Source: Pseudomonadota bacterium
Lineage (GTDB): Bacteria; Pseudomonadota; Alphaproteobacteria; Sneathiellales; Sneathiellaceae
Reading direction: 5' to 3'
DNA length: 64,000 nt
Assembly (NCBI GenBank): GCA_024743055.1
Contig: JANSXH010000007.1
Coordinates: forward strand, 1 to 64,000
The position numbers and the translations under genes were made by a program. Under the pieces are notes generated by a model, which saw only the letters and a list, made by a program, of their open reading frames with translations, ran no database searches and had not been told where the DNA came from. This document shows, in pieces, positions 26,709 to 36,754 of this stretch. Position 1 is the first letter of the stretch. Each line of letters starts with the position of its first letter.

Positions 26709-28046
26709 TTATGCACTTATTCTCATGCCGGCAGCTGTATTTTCCGGAAACTTATGAAACTTGCCATCTTTCATAATGGCGACAAGGCGCTTCTTGTCCT
26801 GAAGAACACGAACATCGGTCGATGGGTCACCGTCTACCAGCAACATATCCGCAAGATACCCTTCTCGAATAAGACCCAATTCATTCTCCATTTGCATGAT
26901 CTGTCCGCCATATTTGGTTGCCGCCTGAATGGCCTCCATAGGTGTAAATCCAAGAAGATCGACAAAATATTCCAAATCCTTCGCATTCGTTCCCATTGGC
27001 GTCCATGCAAAACCGTAATCACCACCTATCAGGACCCGGATTCCCCTCTTATGCATTTTCTTCATTGTCTCAACGGCATTTTCGAGCTCTCGTTCGTAGG
27101 CGATCGATAACGGTTCCCCAGGTTTAATGCCATATTCTCCTGCGTTTCTCGCAGTGTTAATAAGCCAGGCCAGACCAGGAGCCACGATGTGTTTGTCTTT
27201 TGCAGCCTCCAGCATATCAAGCGCTTCTTCATCGGAAAACGACGCATGATAGATAATATCAATTCCGTGCTTTACACAGAGTTTGATAGATTCAGCAGAT
27301 CGTGCATGGGCTGCCAGTGTCTTTCCCCGGCGCTTGGTCTCGGAAACCGCCATGGCAATTTCTTCATCAGACATCTGATTGACTTCCGCCCCCATCCCCG
27401 CGACCTCTTCGCCGGAAAGGTTGAGCTTTATAGTGTCATTGCCCCATTTGAGCATTTCCCGAACGGTGGCACGGATTTCTTCCGGACCTGAGACGACTAT
27501 TCCAAGGTTCAGTCCTTCATGCTGAATATGCGGAGGCACCATATCGCCCAGGCCCCCAATGGTGGTAATTTCAGGGCTCGCTGCCGTATAGCGTGGACCG
27601 GGAAATCGGCCAGAATTTATGGCATCCCGGATCACGACGTCCAGTCTTGGCTTCGCTGCCGCGGCTCCTCTTCCTGCTGTAAAGCCTGCGTTAAGAACAG
27701 TTTCTGCCATATCGATACAATTTATGACATGCTCTTCAATTGGCATCATCTGAATTGGGGCTATCCCTGGTGCGTTATTCCAACTCAAATGCAGGTGAGC
27801 ATCAATGAGGCCTGGCATTAGGGTCATGCCGCGGCCGTCAACCCGCCGGCCACCATTGCTACTCAAACTAGAGCCCATACCACTACGACTAATCGTCTTT
27901 ATTCGATTTCCGGAAACGGTAACTTCTCCTGAATAAGGCGCTTCTCCTGTTCCGTCCAAGATCCGAACATTGCTGAAAATGATGTTAGCGTCTCCGCTAC
28001 CAGTGATGCTTCCGCCGCTCCAGTTAGTAAAAGTGCTTTCTGACAT
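26709..28046 (-). CDS. binuclear metal-dependent amidohydrolase (imidazolonepropionase/prolidase-like)
   Basis: 445 aa. The full metal set can be read: His84 and His86 (DAHLHL), Lys207 (TIKLNLSG, the position of the carboxylated lysine), His247 (AAHARS), His267 (IIYHASF) and Asp343 (GGDYGF). This matches the group that includes Xaa-Pro dipeptidases, ochratoxinase-like amidases and related hydrolases of amide or lactam bonds. No signal peptide is seen. It is the last gene of the 12-gene operon starting at LivH and would supply the C-N bond cleavage step of that pathway; the substrate is unknown. Confidence 0.9.
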   Translation of the reverse strand: MSESTFTNWSGGSITGSGDANIIFSNVRILDGTGEAPYSGEVTVSGNRIKTISRSGMGSSLSSNGGRRVDGRGMTLMPGLIDAHLHLSWNNAPGIAPIQMMPIEEHVINCIDMAETVLNAGFTAGRGAAAAKPRLDVVIRDAINSGRFPGPRYTAASPEITTIGGLGDMVPPHIQHEGLNLGIVVSGPEEIRATVREMLKWGNDTIKLNLSGEEVAGMGAEVNQMSDEEIAMAVSETKRRGKTLAAHARSAESIKLCVKHGIDIIYHASFSDEEALDMLEAAKDKHIVAPGLAWLINTARNAGEYGIKPGEPLSIAYERELENAVETMKKMHKRGIRVLIGGDYGFAWTPMGTNAKDLEYFVDLLGFTPMEAIQAATKYGGQIMQMENELGLIREGYLADMLLVDGDPSTDVRVLQDKKRLVAIMKDGKFHKFPENTAAGMRISA

Positions 28047-28058
28047 GGGTCCGTCTCC

Positions 28059-28829
28059 CTATTTTTTGTAACATTCGTCCAAATGTTTGCGAAGCAACTC
28101 CGCAGAGCGATCTGGTGCTTCCACCATCATCCAATGCCCGACTTCAGGAATAATCTCCATGCGGGCAGTTGAAATATATTTCTCTAATTCCTGAACCATA
28201 GAAACAGGTGCCACAGGATCTTTTTCTCCGGCTATAAGCAATGTCGGGACATTTATAGCTGCATGGTCTGCAGCTGATGCAGCGCTAAGCGCCTCGCAGT
28301 GGCTCGCATATCCATTTGGGTCCTGGCGCAAAATGCTCTCGCGAACAAATGCCCCTGCAACAGGCTTGCCCTGAGAAACGCTTGCAGTTGAAATGCCATC
28401 AGCGATCTGAGCCATTTTCCCTGAGCCAGCTTGATGTGCTCTGTCCTTCAGGGCCTGCCGCGCTGCTATTGGAGGCTCCAAAATGGGGCCAAACAATGTC
28501 ATCCCTTCAACAACGCCAGTCGAACCTGCAGCGAGATACTGACATATGAGAGCACCCATAGAATGCCCAACGAAATAGGCCTTCTGAATTCCCGAAGCCT
28601 TCACCATATCCAGAACTGCAGATGCCAAACCATCCAGTCCTGACCGACCGGGCTTTAGCTGAGAACGGCCAGCGCCCGGCAAATCTGGTCGGCATACATT
28701 ATAATTCTCTAGGGCAGGCATCAAGGTCTGGAAACTGTTGGAAGTTCCGCCGAGGCCATGGACCATCACGACAGGCAAACCCTCTCCTTCCACTTCCATC
28801 ACCATACTGCCAACCGAAACATCTGCCAT
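28059..28829 (-). CDS. alpha/beta hydrolase
   Basis: 256 aa. VHGLGGTSNSF is the oxyanion region, GHSMGA contains the nucleophile Ser90, the acid is in AGEKDPVAP and the His in VGHWMM near the C-terminus, so the triad is complete. It resembles the 3-oxoadipate enol-lactonase/haloperoxidase group. It is 12 bp upstream of the amidohydrolase gene and 3 bp downstream of the FAH-family gene in one operon, consistent with hydrolysis of an ester, lactone or C-C bond in the catabolic route. Confidence 0.9.
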   Translation of the reverse strand: MADVSVGSMVMEVEGEGLPVVMVHGLGGTSNSFQTLMPALENYNVCRPDLPGAGRSQLKPGRSGLDGLASAVLDMVKASGIQKAYFVGHSMGALICQYLAAGSTGVVEGMTLFGPILEPPIAARQALKDRAHQAGSGKMAQIADGISTASVSQGKPVAGAFVRESILRQDPNGYASHCEALSAASAADHAAINVPTLLIAGEKDPVAPVSMVQELEKYISTARMEIIPEVGHWMMVEAPDRSAELLRKHLDECYKK

Positions 28830-28832
28830 ATT

Positions 28833-29699
28833 TCAGATATCCTCTACCGGATTTTCTAACGTCCCGATGCCTTCTATTTCAATTTTAACAATATCACCTG
28901 CGGCTAGGTATTTGGGTGGGTTGAAGCCAATACCAACCCCTGCTGGTGTCCCTGTTGCAATTACATCACCGGGATTTAGGGTGATACCATTGGATATCGC
29001 AGCTATGATGGTCGGGACATCAAAAATCAGCAAACCCGTATTTGAATCCTGACGCAAGTCCCCATTTACCCAACATTTTACTGTCGTGTCAGCTAAATCA
29101 ATTTCATCTGCTGTTACTGCCCAGGGACCCATTGGGCAAAAGCTGTCCTGCGATTTACCGATCAGCCACTGGCTATGATACCCCTGTAGATCCCGTGAAG
29201 TAACATCATTGACGATCGTGTATCCCCAAACATACGACATCGCTTCTTCTTTTGAAATATTGCGACCTGCCTTGCCAATGATAACGGCCAGTTCCGCTTC
29301 ATAATCAACAGTGTTTGTCACCGCAGAGTCCAGCCTAATTGAATTTCCCGTCGCCTCTACTGTTTCAGGAAGCTTGGAAAATACAATTGGAGCTTCCGGC
29401 ACGGCACCTTTGGCAGCAGAGCTGTCAAATCCAGACGCCGCAAATTCTTCTGCATGAGCATAGTAGTTCTTCCCAACACAAAATATATTTCTGCGCGGTC
29501 GTGGAATTGGCGCAAGCAGCTCAACATCGGAAACTGGAATTTTTGCTGTGATATCTGGTAAAGGTCGATCAATCAAACTAACAACACCATCTTGTTCGAT
29601 AGTACTTTCTGATACATCAAAACGCTCCAGAAACGCGTCGTTCTCTACGAGCCTTCCAAGACATGTTTTTGAGTTGTGAATAAAAGCCGCGAATTTCAT
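28833..29699 (-). CDS. fumarylacetoacetate hydrolase (FAH) family protein
   Basis: 288 aa. Family features are FCVGKNYYAHAEEF, the metal-binding DYEAELAVIIGK, GYTIVNDVTSRDLQ, and the closing GDVIATGTPAGVG. Members hydrolyse or decarboxylate 3-oxo or enol acids such as acylpyruvates, fumarylpyruvate or 2-hydroxymuconate-type acids, with Mg2+ or Mn2+. Its start overlaps the stop of the SRPBCC-oxidoreductase fusion gene by 4 bp. Its presence points to ring-cleavage-like or beta-diketone intermediates in the pathway; that is inference. Confidence 0.92.
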   Translation of the reverse strand: MKFAAFIHNSKTCLGRLVENDAFLERFDVSESTIEQDGVVSLIDRPLPDITAKIPVSDVELLAPIPRPRRNIFCVGKNYYAHAEEFAASGFDSSAAKGAVPEAPIVFSKLPETVEATGNSIRLDSAVTNTVDYEAELAVIIGKAGRNISKEEAMSYVWGYTIVNDVTSRDLQGYHSQWLIGKSQDSFCPMGPWAVTADEIDLADTTVKCWVNGDLRQDSNTGLLIFDVPTIIAAISNGITLNPGDVIATGTPAGVGIGFNPPKYLAAGDIVKIEIEGIGTLENPVEDI

Positions 29700-31174
29700 T
29701 TCCTACCTTTCAATAACTCATCGGGAACAAGAATGCTCGAACCAGTCGTGTGCCGACCTTCGAGCTGTCGATGTGCTTCCGACGCTTCCGATAACGGGAA
29801 TTTTTGGCCAATTTCGATAGAAATAATACGCTTTTCAAGGGCACTAAAGAGCCTATCCGTAATAGCTTTTATCTTGCCAGCTGTATCGGTGTAATGGCCA
29901 AAATTTGGTCTTGAGATGGTTGCGGAGCGTGACGCCAAAGACCCAATATCATAAGCTCCGATATCGCCAGACGCTTGCCCAAAACTAACAAGATGGCCAC
30001 AGCTTGCAAGTGCCGCTACTGAATGCGAAAAACTGTCTTTTCCAACTGCATCATAAATAACATCTGCACCATGGCCCTTTGTCAGATCTGAGACTTGTTC
30101 CTCCAAACTTGCCCCATCCGGTAATATGACATGATGAGCTCCGGCAGCTCTGGCAATGCGTGCTTTTTCTTCACTGGAGGTCGCACCGATTACTGTCGCG
30201 CCGAGGTGATTGGCCCATTGGCACAAAATTCTCCCTACCCCGCCTGCGGGCGCATAAACAAGAGCAACTTCACCTGGCTTAAGAGAGTGAACGCGATGCA
30301 GCAGAAACTCCGCAGACATGCCCTTTAATAAACCAGCCGCTGCGGTTTCATCATCAAGATGATCCGGCAAAGGAAACACCAGTTCTGCCTTCATAGTTCT
30401 AACCGAAGCATATGCGCCAACTGGAGGGCAGGCATATCCAACACGTTGACCCACAGACAAGTGCCGTACACCTGCGCCTACTGACTCAACTATACCAACG
30501 GCTTCCATGCCAGGGATGCCTGGTGGCTTCAGCAGATCGAAATAACCTGACCGACAATAAACATCGATATAATTTACGCCAATGACAGTCTGGCGAATGC
30601 GCACTTCTCCAGCGCCGGGCGCTGAAGCTAGAACAGGGGCGAGATAAAGCTCTTCCGGTCCGCCATGGCGATCAATTTTAATAGCTGTTCCTTCGAGAGA
30701 AGGATGATCAATAGAGGTCGATGAACTGCCTGACGGTGTTCTCTCCACAAATGAGCGTATCGCATTAAATCCGTCTTCGTAGACGCCCTCCGCTACAAGC
30801 TCTGCAAGCTCCTTTTCTTGCCCACGTGGTGTTTCAAACTTTGACAACCAATTCCAGTAGGTTTCATTCCCGTCTGTCACCGGTTTTAGAGAAACTTCAG
30901 CCACATAGTTCTTTAGAGGAATTTCACTTTCAACGATGGCGTACCTAAAGCTATGTTCCTTGTCTGACATAGACAGAAGCTGCTCTCGGAGCCTCTCTCC
31001 ACTGGTAAGTTGAAAGTTACGTACTGCACCAACCTGATCGGTTTGTTTTTCGTTATCTAAAACGCTCGCCGCGACGGCAGGATGCCACCGATCATGTCCA
31101 TTGAAATCACGTAGTATTTCCCAGACTTCATCGATTGGGGCATTGATTACCGTGCTGCGTTGAACCGTAACCAT
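29696..31174 (-). CDS. fusion of SRPBCC (polyketide cyclase/START-like) domain with quinone oxidoreductase (MDR)
   Basis: 492 aa. Residues 1-150 are a SRPBCC domain (MVTVQRSTVINAPIDEVWEIL, LRDFNGHDRWHP), followed by a short linker and an MDR domain from ~165 (GGPEELYLAP, IPGMEAVGIVESVGAGV, and the NADPH-binding AGGVGRILCQWANHLGA). The MDR part is of zeta-crystallin/QOR type, without zinc ligands, and reduces quinones or enones with NADPH. The N-terminal domain is paralogous to the separate SRPBCC protein encoded 1 bp upstream. I know SRPBCC proteins as hydrophobic-ligand cavities, so the fusion may pass a hydrophobic substrate to the reductase; this is inference. The reading frame is continuous, so it is not an annotation artefact of two genes. 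Confidence 0.88.
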   Translation of the reverse strand: MVTVQRSTVINAPIDEVWEILRDFNGHDRWHPAVAASVLDNEKQTDQVGAVRNFQLTSGERLREQLLSMSDKEHSFRYAIVESEIPLKNYVAEVSLKPVTDGNETYWNWLSKFETPRGQEKELAELVAEGVYEDGFNAIRSFVERTPSGSSSTSIDHPSLEGTAIKIDRHGGPEELYLAPVLASAPGAGEVRIRQTVIGVNYIDVYCRSGYFDLLKPPGIPGMEAVGIVESVGAGVRHLSVGQRVGYACPPVGAYASVRTMKAELVFPLPDHLDDETAAAGLLKGMSAEFLLHRVHSLKPGEVALVYAPAGGVGRILCQWANHLGATVIGATSSEEKARIARAAGAHHVILPDGASLEEQVSDLTKGHGADVIYDAVGKDSFSHSVAALASCGHLVSFGQASGDIGAYDIGSLASRSATISRPNFGHYTDTAGKIKAITDRLFSALEKRIISIEIGQKFPLSEASEAHRQLEGRHTTGSSILVPDELLKGRK

Positions 31175-31175
31175 T

Positions 31176-31613
31176 TTAAGTCTTCAGTCGTTCTTTGAGG
31201 TCATTTATGCCGCCCAAAAACACGTTTTCGCCTATATGCGTCTCCAATTCAGTCTCCCTTTCCGGAGCGCAATCGAATTCGGCGGACCATTCAATGAAAG
31301 TCCGCTCACCGTCGGTAATAGGCAATAATTTCAACGTCGCCACATAGTTTTCAACTCCCATTGGACTTTCGAGAATGGAGTAGGAAAAGCTGTAATCATA
31401 GTCGGAGAGAGCAAGCAGCTTTTCCCTTATGTAGCCGCCATCCGTTAGCCGAAATGCTCGGATACACCCGATTTGGTCCGCAGGTCTGTCCTGTTCAATG
31501 CGACTCTCGGCAACAAAGGATAACCAGTTTGGCAGGCCGTTGAAATCTCGTACAACCGGCCACACTTTATCCACAGAAACAGCAAGAACCGAAGAAACGT
31601 ACACTTGCACCAT
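31176..31613 (-). CDS. SRPBCC family protein
   Basis: 145 aa. It consists of a single SRPBCC helix-grip domain (MVQVYVSSVLAVSVDKVWPVV, RDFNGLPNWL, IEWSAEFDC). It aligns along its whole length with residues 1-150 of the fusion protein encoded next (shared VRDFNG/LRDFNG, SDYDYSFSYSILES versus SDKEHSFRYAIVES, NYVA, PITDG/PVTDG), showing a local duplication. It lies 2 bp after the flotillin gene. It probably binds a hydrophobic intermediate or catalyses a cyclase-like step. Confidence 0.85.
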   Translation of the reverse strand: MVQVYVSSVLAVSVDKVWPVVRDFNGLPNWLSFVAESRIEQDRPADQIGCIRAFRLTDGGYIREKLLALSDYDYSFSYSILESPMGVENYVATLKLLPITDGERTFIEWSAEFDCAPERETELETHIGENVFLGGINDLKERLKT

Positions 31614-31615
31614 AC

Positions 31616-33676
31616 TCAGTCTTTCTTTTTCTTATCATCGCTTACGTTATTAGCGAGGCTTTGAGCATCTTTTGCAGACCGGAAGATGTCCCCCATTTTA
31701 GAGACACCCGCATCGGGAATGCCAATCTCCTTCATCATCTCGTCAATGAGAGGGGCTTGCGCACGATACCGAAGCGCACTTTCAATGACTTCATCTGTTG
31801 GAGAGCGCTGTCCGCTGCCACTTCCTCCAGAAGTGAGACCGTCAACATGGAGTATTTTTATACCCTCGATATTCTCCATTGGTTTTACACTCTCGCGAAC
31901 AATACCCTCGAGGCGGTCTAGCAGTTTTGCTCTCAGCTTACCTGCGCGAGCATCTTCACTGAGTATGTTCTCCGCTTCATTCAGCAAGCGTTGTGCTTCA
32001 GCAGAAACAGCAGCTTTGATCTTATCCGACGCCGCTGCAATTTTTGCTGTGTCCGCATCTTTTTCGGCGAGTAATTTGTCCACTGCGGCTATTCGTTCCG
32101 CAATTTTTGTTTCTCTAAGGGTAACGACCTTTTCTGCAGCCTCAACAGCGGAAGCCTCCGCCGTTTCAGTTTCAACGCGCGCATTGGCTTCAGATGCCTT
32201 TTTACTCAGGACGGTTATTTGACGATCAATTTCTGCCAACTCCAGGGCCTGATTACGCTCAATTTCCAATCTCTTCAAATCACGCTCTTTCAGAATACGC
32301 GCTTCGTCCAACCCTCGATCTGATGCAATACGAGCTCTTTCCAACTCTTCTTGAGCGGATATCTCGTTTTCTTCGACCGACTGGCGAAGAGAAATTTGCT
32401 GCGACCGTAAGAGGCGATCCCTTTCAATTCGTGCTTTATCCAGTGCCTGCTCTTGAACAATACGAGCCGCTTCTACCGCCTTATGCGCGGAGATTTTTGC
32501 AGTTTCTACTTGCTGGTTGCGGGCTATGTCACGATTTTCAGTTTCCTCTTCTCCGGCAATTCTAGTTTCTTGCAATAACCTGTCAGAAACGAGTTTGGCG
32601 CGTTCAATGTCTTCATTCGCTGCAATTTCTGCTGAATCAATTTCATGGCGCTGTTGGATTTGCTTCTCCCGAATTTTCTTCTCCCGTTCAATTCGAAGAA
32701 CTTCAAGCTCTTGCTCTTGAGCAATTCTGGTTTTCTCAACCTCTTCCTGTGCTTCTATTTCTGCAGCCTGAAGGGCTTTTTGTCGCGCGATCTCCAACTC
32801 ACGTGTTTTCTGCTCATTGGCAATACGTGATTTCTCAGAATCCGCCTCTCTTGAGGTCCGAGTATGAACAATTTCCGCTCTCTGCTCAGCCCTCAAAGCT
32901 TCCAGTTCACGTTCTTGCGCGAGTCTTGAGCTCTCACTTTCCTGCTCCAGTTTGAGGGTTTCTTTCTCCGCTTCAAGATTTCGCGTGCGGATCGCAACTA
33001 CTGAGGATTGCTCTATGTCATTTCGCATTTTCCGACGTGTTTCGATAGTATCGATCAACTGCGTAAGACCCTCTGCGTCGAACCGATTTGCCGGATTGAA
33101 ATACTCAAGGTCTGTTTGATCCAGATCAGTAATCGCTACTGTTTCCAGCTCCAATCCGTTGCTTGCGAGAATGTCTGCGGCCCGTTCGTCAACCCTGGAT
33201 ACATAGTCGCCCCTCTTTTCATGCATTTCATCCAGGGTCATTTCAGCGGCTACAGAACGTAGCGCGCCAATAAACTTACCTGACAAAAGATCTGCAAGTT
33301 CTTCAGGGTTCAGAGTTTTCCGACCAAGGGTCGATGCTGCTGCTGCAACTGCTTTTTTCTCCTGAATGACACGAACAAAAAACTCTGCATTTATGTCAAC
33401 GCGCATACGATCCCGGGTGATAATCGCGCTTTCTTTGGTCCTCTGTACGGGAATACGCACAACATTGAGGTTTACTGGTGTGATTTCGTGAACAATGGGT
33501 AAGACCAGGGCGCCGCCATTGATGACGACTGTCTCCCCTCCGAGCCCGGTTCGGACAAAGGCGACTTCTTTAGTAGATCTATGATAAAGCCAGTGTAAAA
33601 GATAAGCCGCTATAACGATAACGACTATGGCAATTATTAGGATCAGGATAATCGATCCGGCAAGACCAGTTGTCAT
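31616..33676 (-). CDS. flotillin-like SPFH/band 7 membrane protein with long coiled coil
   Basis: 686 aa. One N-terminal membrane segment (residues ~7-30, IILILIIAIVVIVIAAYLL) is followed by an SPFH domain to ~210, then a very regular charged coiled coil to ~540 in which units of the type ERARIAxExxLExxRIxxE recur about every 18-20 residues, and a C-terminal helical tail. Members (FloT, YqiK) form oligomers that organise membrane microdomains. The gene is embedded in a catabolic transport operon, 14 bp after the phosphoenolpyruvate-hydrolase-family gene, which is unusual; most bacterial flotillins travel with an NfeD partner, and none is visible here. Confidence 0.9.
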   Translation of the reverse strand: MTTGLAGSIILILIIAIVVIVIAAYLLHWLYHRSTKEVAFVRTGLGGETVVINGGALVLPIVHEITPVNLNVVRIPVQRTKESAIITRDRMRVDINAEFFVRVIQEKKAVAAAASTLGRKTLNPEELADLLSGKFIGALRSVAAEMTLDEMHEKRGDYVSRVDERAADILASNGLELETVAITDLDQTDLEYFNPANRFDAEGLTQLIDTIETRRKMRNDIEQSSVVAIRTRNLEAEKETLKLEQESESSRLAQERELEALRAEQRAEIVHTRTSREADSEKSRIANEQKTRELEIARQKALQAAEIEAQEEVEKTRIAQEQELEVLRIEREKKIREKQIQQRHEIDSAEIAANEDIERAKLVSDRLLQETRIAGEEETENRDIARNQQVETAKISAHKAVEAARIVQEQALDKARIERDRLLRSQQISLRQSVEENEISAQEELERARIASDRGLDEARILKERDLKRLEIERNQALELAEIDRQITVLSKKASEANARVETETAEASAVEAAEKVVTLRETKIAERIAAVDKLLAEKDADTAKIAAASDKIKAAVSAEAQRLLNEAENILSEDARAGKLRAKLLDRLEGIVRESVKPMENIEGIKILHVDGLTSGGSGSGQRSPTDEVIESALRYRAQAPLIDEMMKEIGIPDAGVSKMGDIFRSAKDAQSLANNVSDDKKKKD

Positions 33677-33690
33677 TTTTTACCCTCTCT

Positions 33691-34524
33691 TTAGTCAATA
33701 TTTAAAGCCTTGAAGGCCTTTGTTTGTTCTGTGAGCGCCCGTTCTGTCGGCAAGCGTTCCATTGAAGATGCTCCATAGAATCCGTGGCACGTCTTGGTGT
33801 TGTCCAAGACATATTGGGCATCTTCGGGCATCGAGACCGGCCCGCCATGCACAAGAATAATAGCGTCAGGATTAACGTCCAACGCAGCACCCGCCCATTT
33901 ATCCACAAGGGCCGGACAATCCTGCAATTTCAATGCTGTATCAGCGCCAATCGAACCGCCTGTCGTCAATCCCATATGGCATACAATAATATCCGCACCC
34001 GCTTCGGCCATTGCAGCCGCATTCTCTTCATTGAATACATAGGGTGTCGTAAACATATCTTTCTTATGAGCTTGATTGATCATGTCTACTTCAAGCGAAT
34101 AAGACATGCCGGTCTCCTCCAGGTTTTCCCGGAACGTCCCATCAATCAATCCTACTGTCGGGAAATTCTGGACCCCGGAAAACCCAATTGCCTTTACCTG
34201 ATCCAAGTAATAATCGAACTGGCAAAATGGATCCGTTCCGTTAACGCCGGCAAGAACCGGTGTATTCTTTACGACAGGTAAAACCTCCCGCGCCATTTCC
34301 ATAACAATGTCATTTGCGTTGCCATAGGCAAGTAAACCGGACAAGGATCCCCTCCCTGCCATGCGAAAGCGACCAGAATTATAGATCACGATAAGATCGA
34401 TGCCCCCGGCTTCCTCGCACTTTGCTGACAAGCCTGTACCAGCGCCACCGCCAATTATCGGAATGCCCTGCTCCTTCATGGACTGGAATTTGGCCATCAA
34501 GTCTTTACGCTCAATACGCGACAT
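33691..34524 (-). CDS. phosphoenolpyruvate hydrolase family TIM-barrel protein (Tm-1 C-terminal half)
   Basis: 277 aa. It matches the family once called TIM-barrel signal transduction protein and now phosphoenolpyruvate hydrolase (PF09370): [69 protein letters not shown] and VHGGPVS. In plants the same domain forms the C-terminal half of the tomato antiviral protein Tm-1. The gene overlaps the LivF-UPF0261 fusion gene by 14 bp, and UPF0261 is the N-terminal half of Tm-1. Two further copies of this fold are encoded at 42160-42855 and 42856-44589. The biochemical activity in bacteria is, to my knowledge, poorly defined. Confidence 0.9.
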   Translation of the reverse strand: MSRIERKDLMAKFQSMKEQGIPIIGGGAGTGLSAKCEEAGGIDLIVIYNSGRFRMAGRGSLSGLLAYGNANDIVMEMAREVLPVVKNTPVLAGVNGTDPFCQFDYYLDQVKAIGFSGVQNFPTVGLIDGTFRENLEETGMSYSLEVDMINQAHKKDMFTTPYVFNEENAAAMAEAGADIIVCHMGLTTGGSIGADTALKLQDCPALVDKWAGAALDVNPDAIILVHGGPVSMPEDAQYVLDNTKTCHGFYGASSMERLPTERALTEQTKAFKALNID

Positions 34525-36754
34525 GTCTATTACTCCTGGTCATCGGGCTTATCTCTTCTAAAGCGTTTTTAAATACTGTCGTAATTTCGGGATCGTTGAT
34601 GTTGTGAGGACTTACGATCAGACGACGGTTTGATGTTTCCTGTATCCTGCTTTTAATAGCGTCAAACAGCGCTTTGTCGGCGGCAGGATCATGGAAGGGT
34701 TGTCCAGGTGCATCCAATGCAGATACGCCTCCTTCAGGAATGATAAAGCGGACCGGACCGTTCATTTGATTTATGCGATCTGCAATCCATTCACCCATTC
34801 GAGTGTTTTCTTCAGGTGTTGTTCTCATCAATGTCACTTGCGGGTTATGTTCAACGAACAATCGGCTCCTATAGCGTTCAGGAACGGTATCTTTAGGTCC
34901 AAAATTGACCATATCCAAAGCGCCAACAGAGCCTACCCATGGGATACCTGTTCGAATGAATGCACCAAATCGGTCTTCATTGGCAGGGAAAACACCCCCC
35001 ATCATCATGTCGCAAATTTCAGTTGTCGTGAGGTCTATGGCTGCTTCAATTAAGCCGCTATCCGCCAGCTTTTCCATGGACCGCCCGCCGGTCCCAGTGG
35101 CATGAAAAACCAGACACTCATATATTGGATCAAGCTCAGCCGTCAGCTGTTGAATGGCCTGCGTCGTCACGCCAAACATAGTCAGGCCCAGACCCGGCTT
35201 ATCCTCTATAATTTCAGTGCTTCCAGAGGATTTTTTGTTCTCCTGATACATACCCACCATGGCATTCGCGGCATTTGCCAGGACCTGCCGTGAAATCTTG
35301 TTCAGGCCTTGAACATCTGTGACGGAATACATCATCATAATATCCGTCGGCCCAACATATTGGCCAACTTCACCAGATGCCACGGTCGACACCATTACCT
35401 TCGGTATGCCAATTGGAAGTCGTCTCATCGCAGGGGTTGCGAGAGATGTGCCGCCTGACCCGCCCGCAGAAATTATCCCGCCAATATTGTGCTGCCGAAC
35501 AATCCAGTTTTCGAACGCAAGTGCCATAGCCTCTACTGATTTACCACGATCACCAGTGAAAACAGCATTTGCACCGCTCGGATGAAAAGCTGCAATCATG
35601 TGCGGAGGGATATCCGCAGAAGAAAGGTTTTGCGAAGTCGATACATCAATTGTTTTCACAGCAATATCATGCCGCAGGATTTCGTCGCGGATAAACTCCA
35701 GTTCCAGCTTCTTGGTATCGAACGTACCAACGACATAAACTTCCTTAACTTCAGATGGATCAAAGGAAACTCTTTTCTCCTGAAAAATTGGAGTTGGTAC
35801 AACATCAAATGGACGAACAGTCTGTTCCTCTGAAATCTCGGGAACTTTAGTCTCTTTCCAGGTTTCCTTCGACCAGCGTGTGGGCGGCTGATAGACAGCA
35901 ACTTTTTTGTCTGAGGTCGGGGTTTCTTCTTTAAGAGCCTTTTCCTCTTCCTCCACAGGCGGGGCAGGCTGTTCGAATTCAGGAATGGGCTCCGAAATCT
36001 CCACATCTTCATGAGAATGCCGACCGACACCAAGCAACCTCTCCTGAAGTGGGCGGTCTGACGCCAATTGCTGAGACGGAATAACACGGCTGATCCTGCC
36101 ATTGACCATGATGGCAACATTTTCGGATACAGCCGTCGCGACGGCTATGTTCTGTTCAATCAGTAAAATGGCAACATCAGAGTCAGAGGCGAGATCCACG
36201 AGCAGTTTTTCCAACTGACTTACGATAACTGGAGCCAAGCCTTCAGTTGGTTCATCTAAAATCAGCAACTGAGGATCTTGCAGAAGCGCCCGAGATATTG
36301 CGAGCATTTGCTGCTCGCCTCCGGATAATTGTCCAGCTCCATTGCGGCGTCTCTCGTACAGTCTGGGAAAAGTTTCGTAAATCCGATCAATAGTCCAAGA
36401 GCCACCGCTGTTGCTTAAACGCATATGTTCATCGACACTCAAAGATGGCCATAGACGCCTGCCTTGGGGGGTGTATCCAATTCCCTTGTCAGCTATTTTA
36501 TAGGGCGCTAAACCCGACAGTTCTTCCCCATGAAACTTTATGGATCCGCGCCGTGCGGGGAGAAGTCCCATAATCGTATTGCACAAGGTTGTCTTGCCCA
36601 TTCCATTACGGCCGACAACGGAATGAACGCCGTGATCTAGCGTAAGATTTACGCCCTGCAAAACGTGCGATTGCCCATAATAGACATGCAGGTCTCTTAT
36701 ATCCAAGGCGGCAGCCGGAGTTCTGCGATTGTTGCTTCGCTCAACCATGTCCAT
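34511..36754 (-). CDS. fusion of LivF-type ABC ATPase with UPF0261 (Tm-1 N-terminal) domain
   Basis: 747 aa in one open frame. Residues ~15-245 are a branched-chain-amino-acid-type ATPase: Walker [10 protein letters not shown] (48-56), LSGGEQQ (143-149), Walker [11 protein letters not shown] (163-172) and the LivF-typical IEQN in place of an H-loop. Residues ~247-335 are an acidic, Pro/Glu-rich linker. Residues ~338-747 are UPF0261 ([64 protein letters not shown]), the ATP-binding-like N-half of Tm-1. It overlaps LivG upstream and the TIM-barrel gene downstream by 14 bp each. The fusion ties substrate import physically to the Tm-1-like enzyme module; I know no characterised example. Confidence 0.92.
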   Translation of the reverse strand: MDMVERSNNRRTPAAALDIRDLHVYYGQSHVLQGVNLTLDHGVHSVVGRNGMGKTTLCNTIMGLLPARRGSIKFHGEELSGLAPYKIADKGIGYTPQGRRLWPSLSVDEHMRLSNSGGSWTIDRIYETFPRLYERRRNGAGQLSGGEQQMLAISRALLQDPQLLILDEPTEGLAPVIVSQLEKLLVDLASDSDVAILLIEQNIAVATAVSENVAIMVNGRISRVIPSQQLASDRPLQERLLGVGRHSHEDVEISEPIPEFEQPAPPVEEEEKALKEETPTSDKKVAVYQPPTRWSKETWKETKVPEISEEQTVRPFDVVPTPIFQEKRVSFDPSEVKEVYVVGTFDTKKLELEFIRDEILRHDIAVKTIDVSTSQNLSSADIPPHMIAAFHPSGANAVFTGDRGKSVEAMALAFENWIVRQHNIGGIISAGGSGGTSLATPAMRRLPIGIPKVMVSTVASGEVGQYVGPTDIMMMYSVTDVQGLNKISRQVLANAANAMVGMYQENKKSSGSTEIIEDKPGLGLTMFGVTTQAIQQLTAELDPIYECLVFHATGTGGRSMEKLADSGLIEAAIDLTTTEICDMMMGGVFPANEDRFGAFIRTGIPWVGSVGALDMVNFGPKDTVPERYRSRLFVEHNPQVTLMRTTPEENTRMGEWIADRINQMNGPVRFIIPEGGVSALDAPGQPFHDPAADKALFDAIKSRIQETSNRRLIVSPHNINDPEITTVFKNALEEISPMTRSNRHVAY

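Noticed and set aside
31616-33676. Regular coiled-coil repeats as a possible DNA tandem repeat
   Set aside because: The periodicity is at protein level only; the DNA sequence varies between units, so it is not a recent tandem array.
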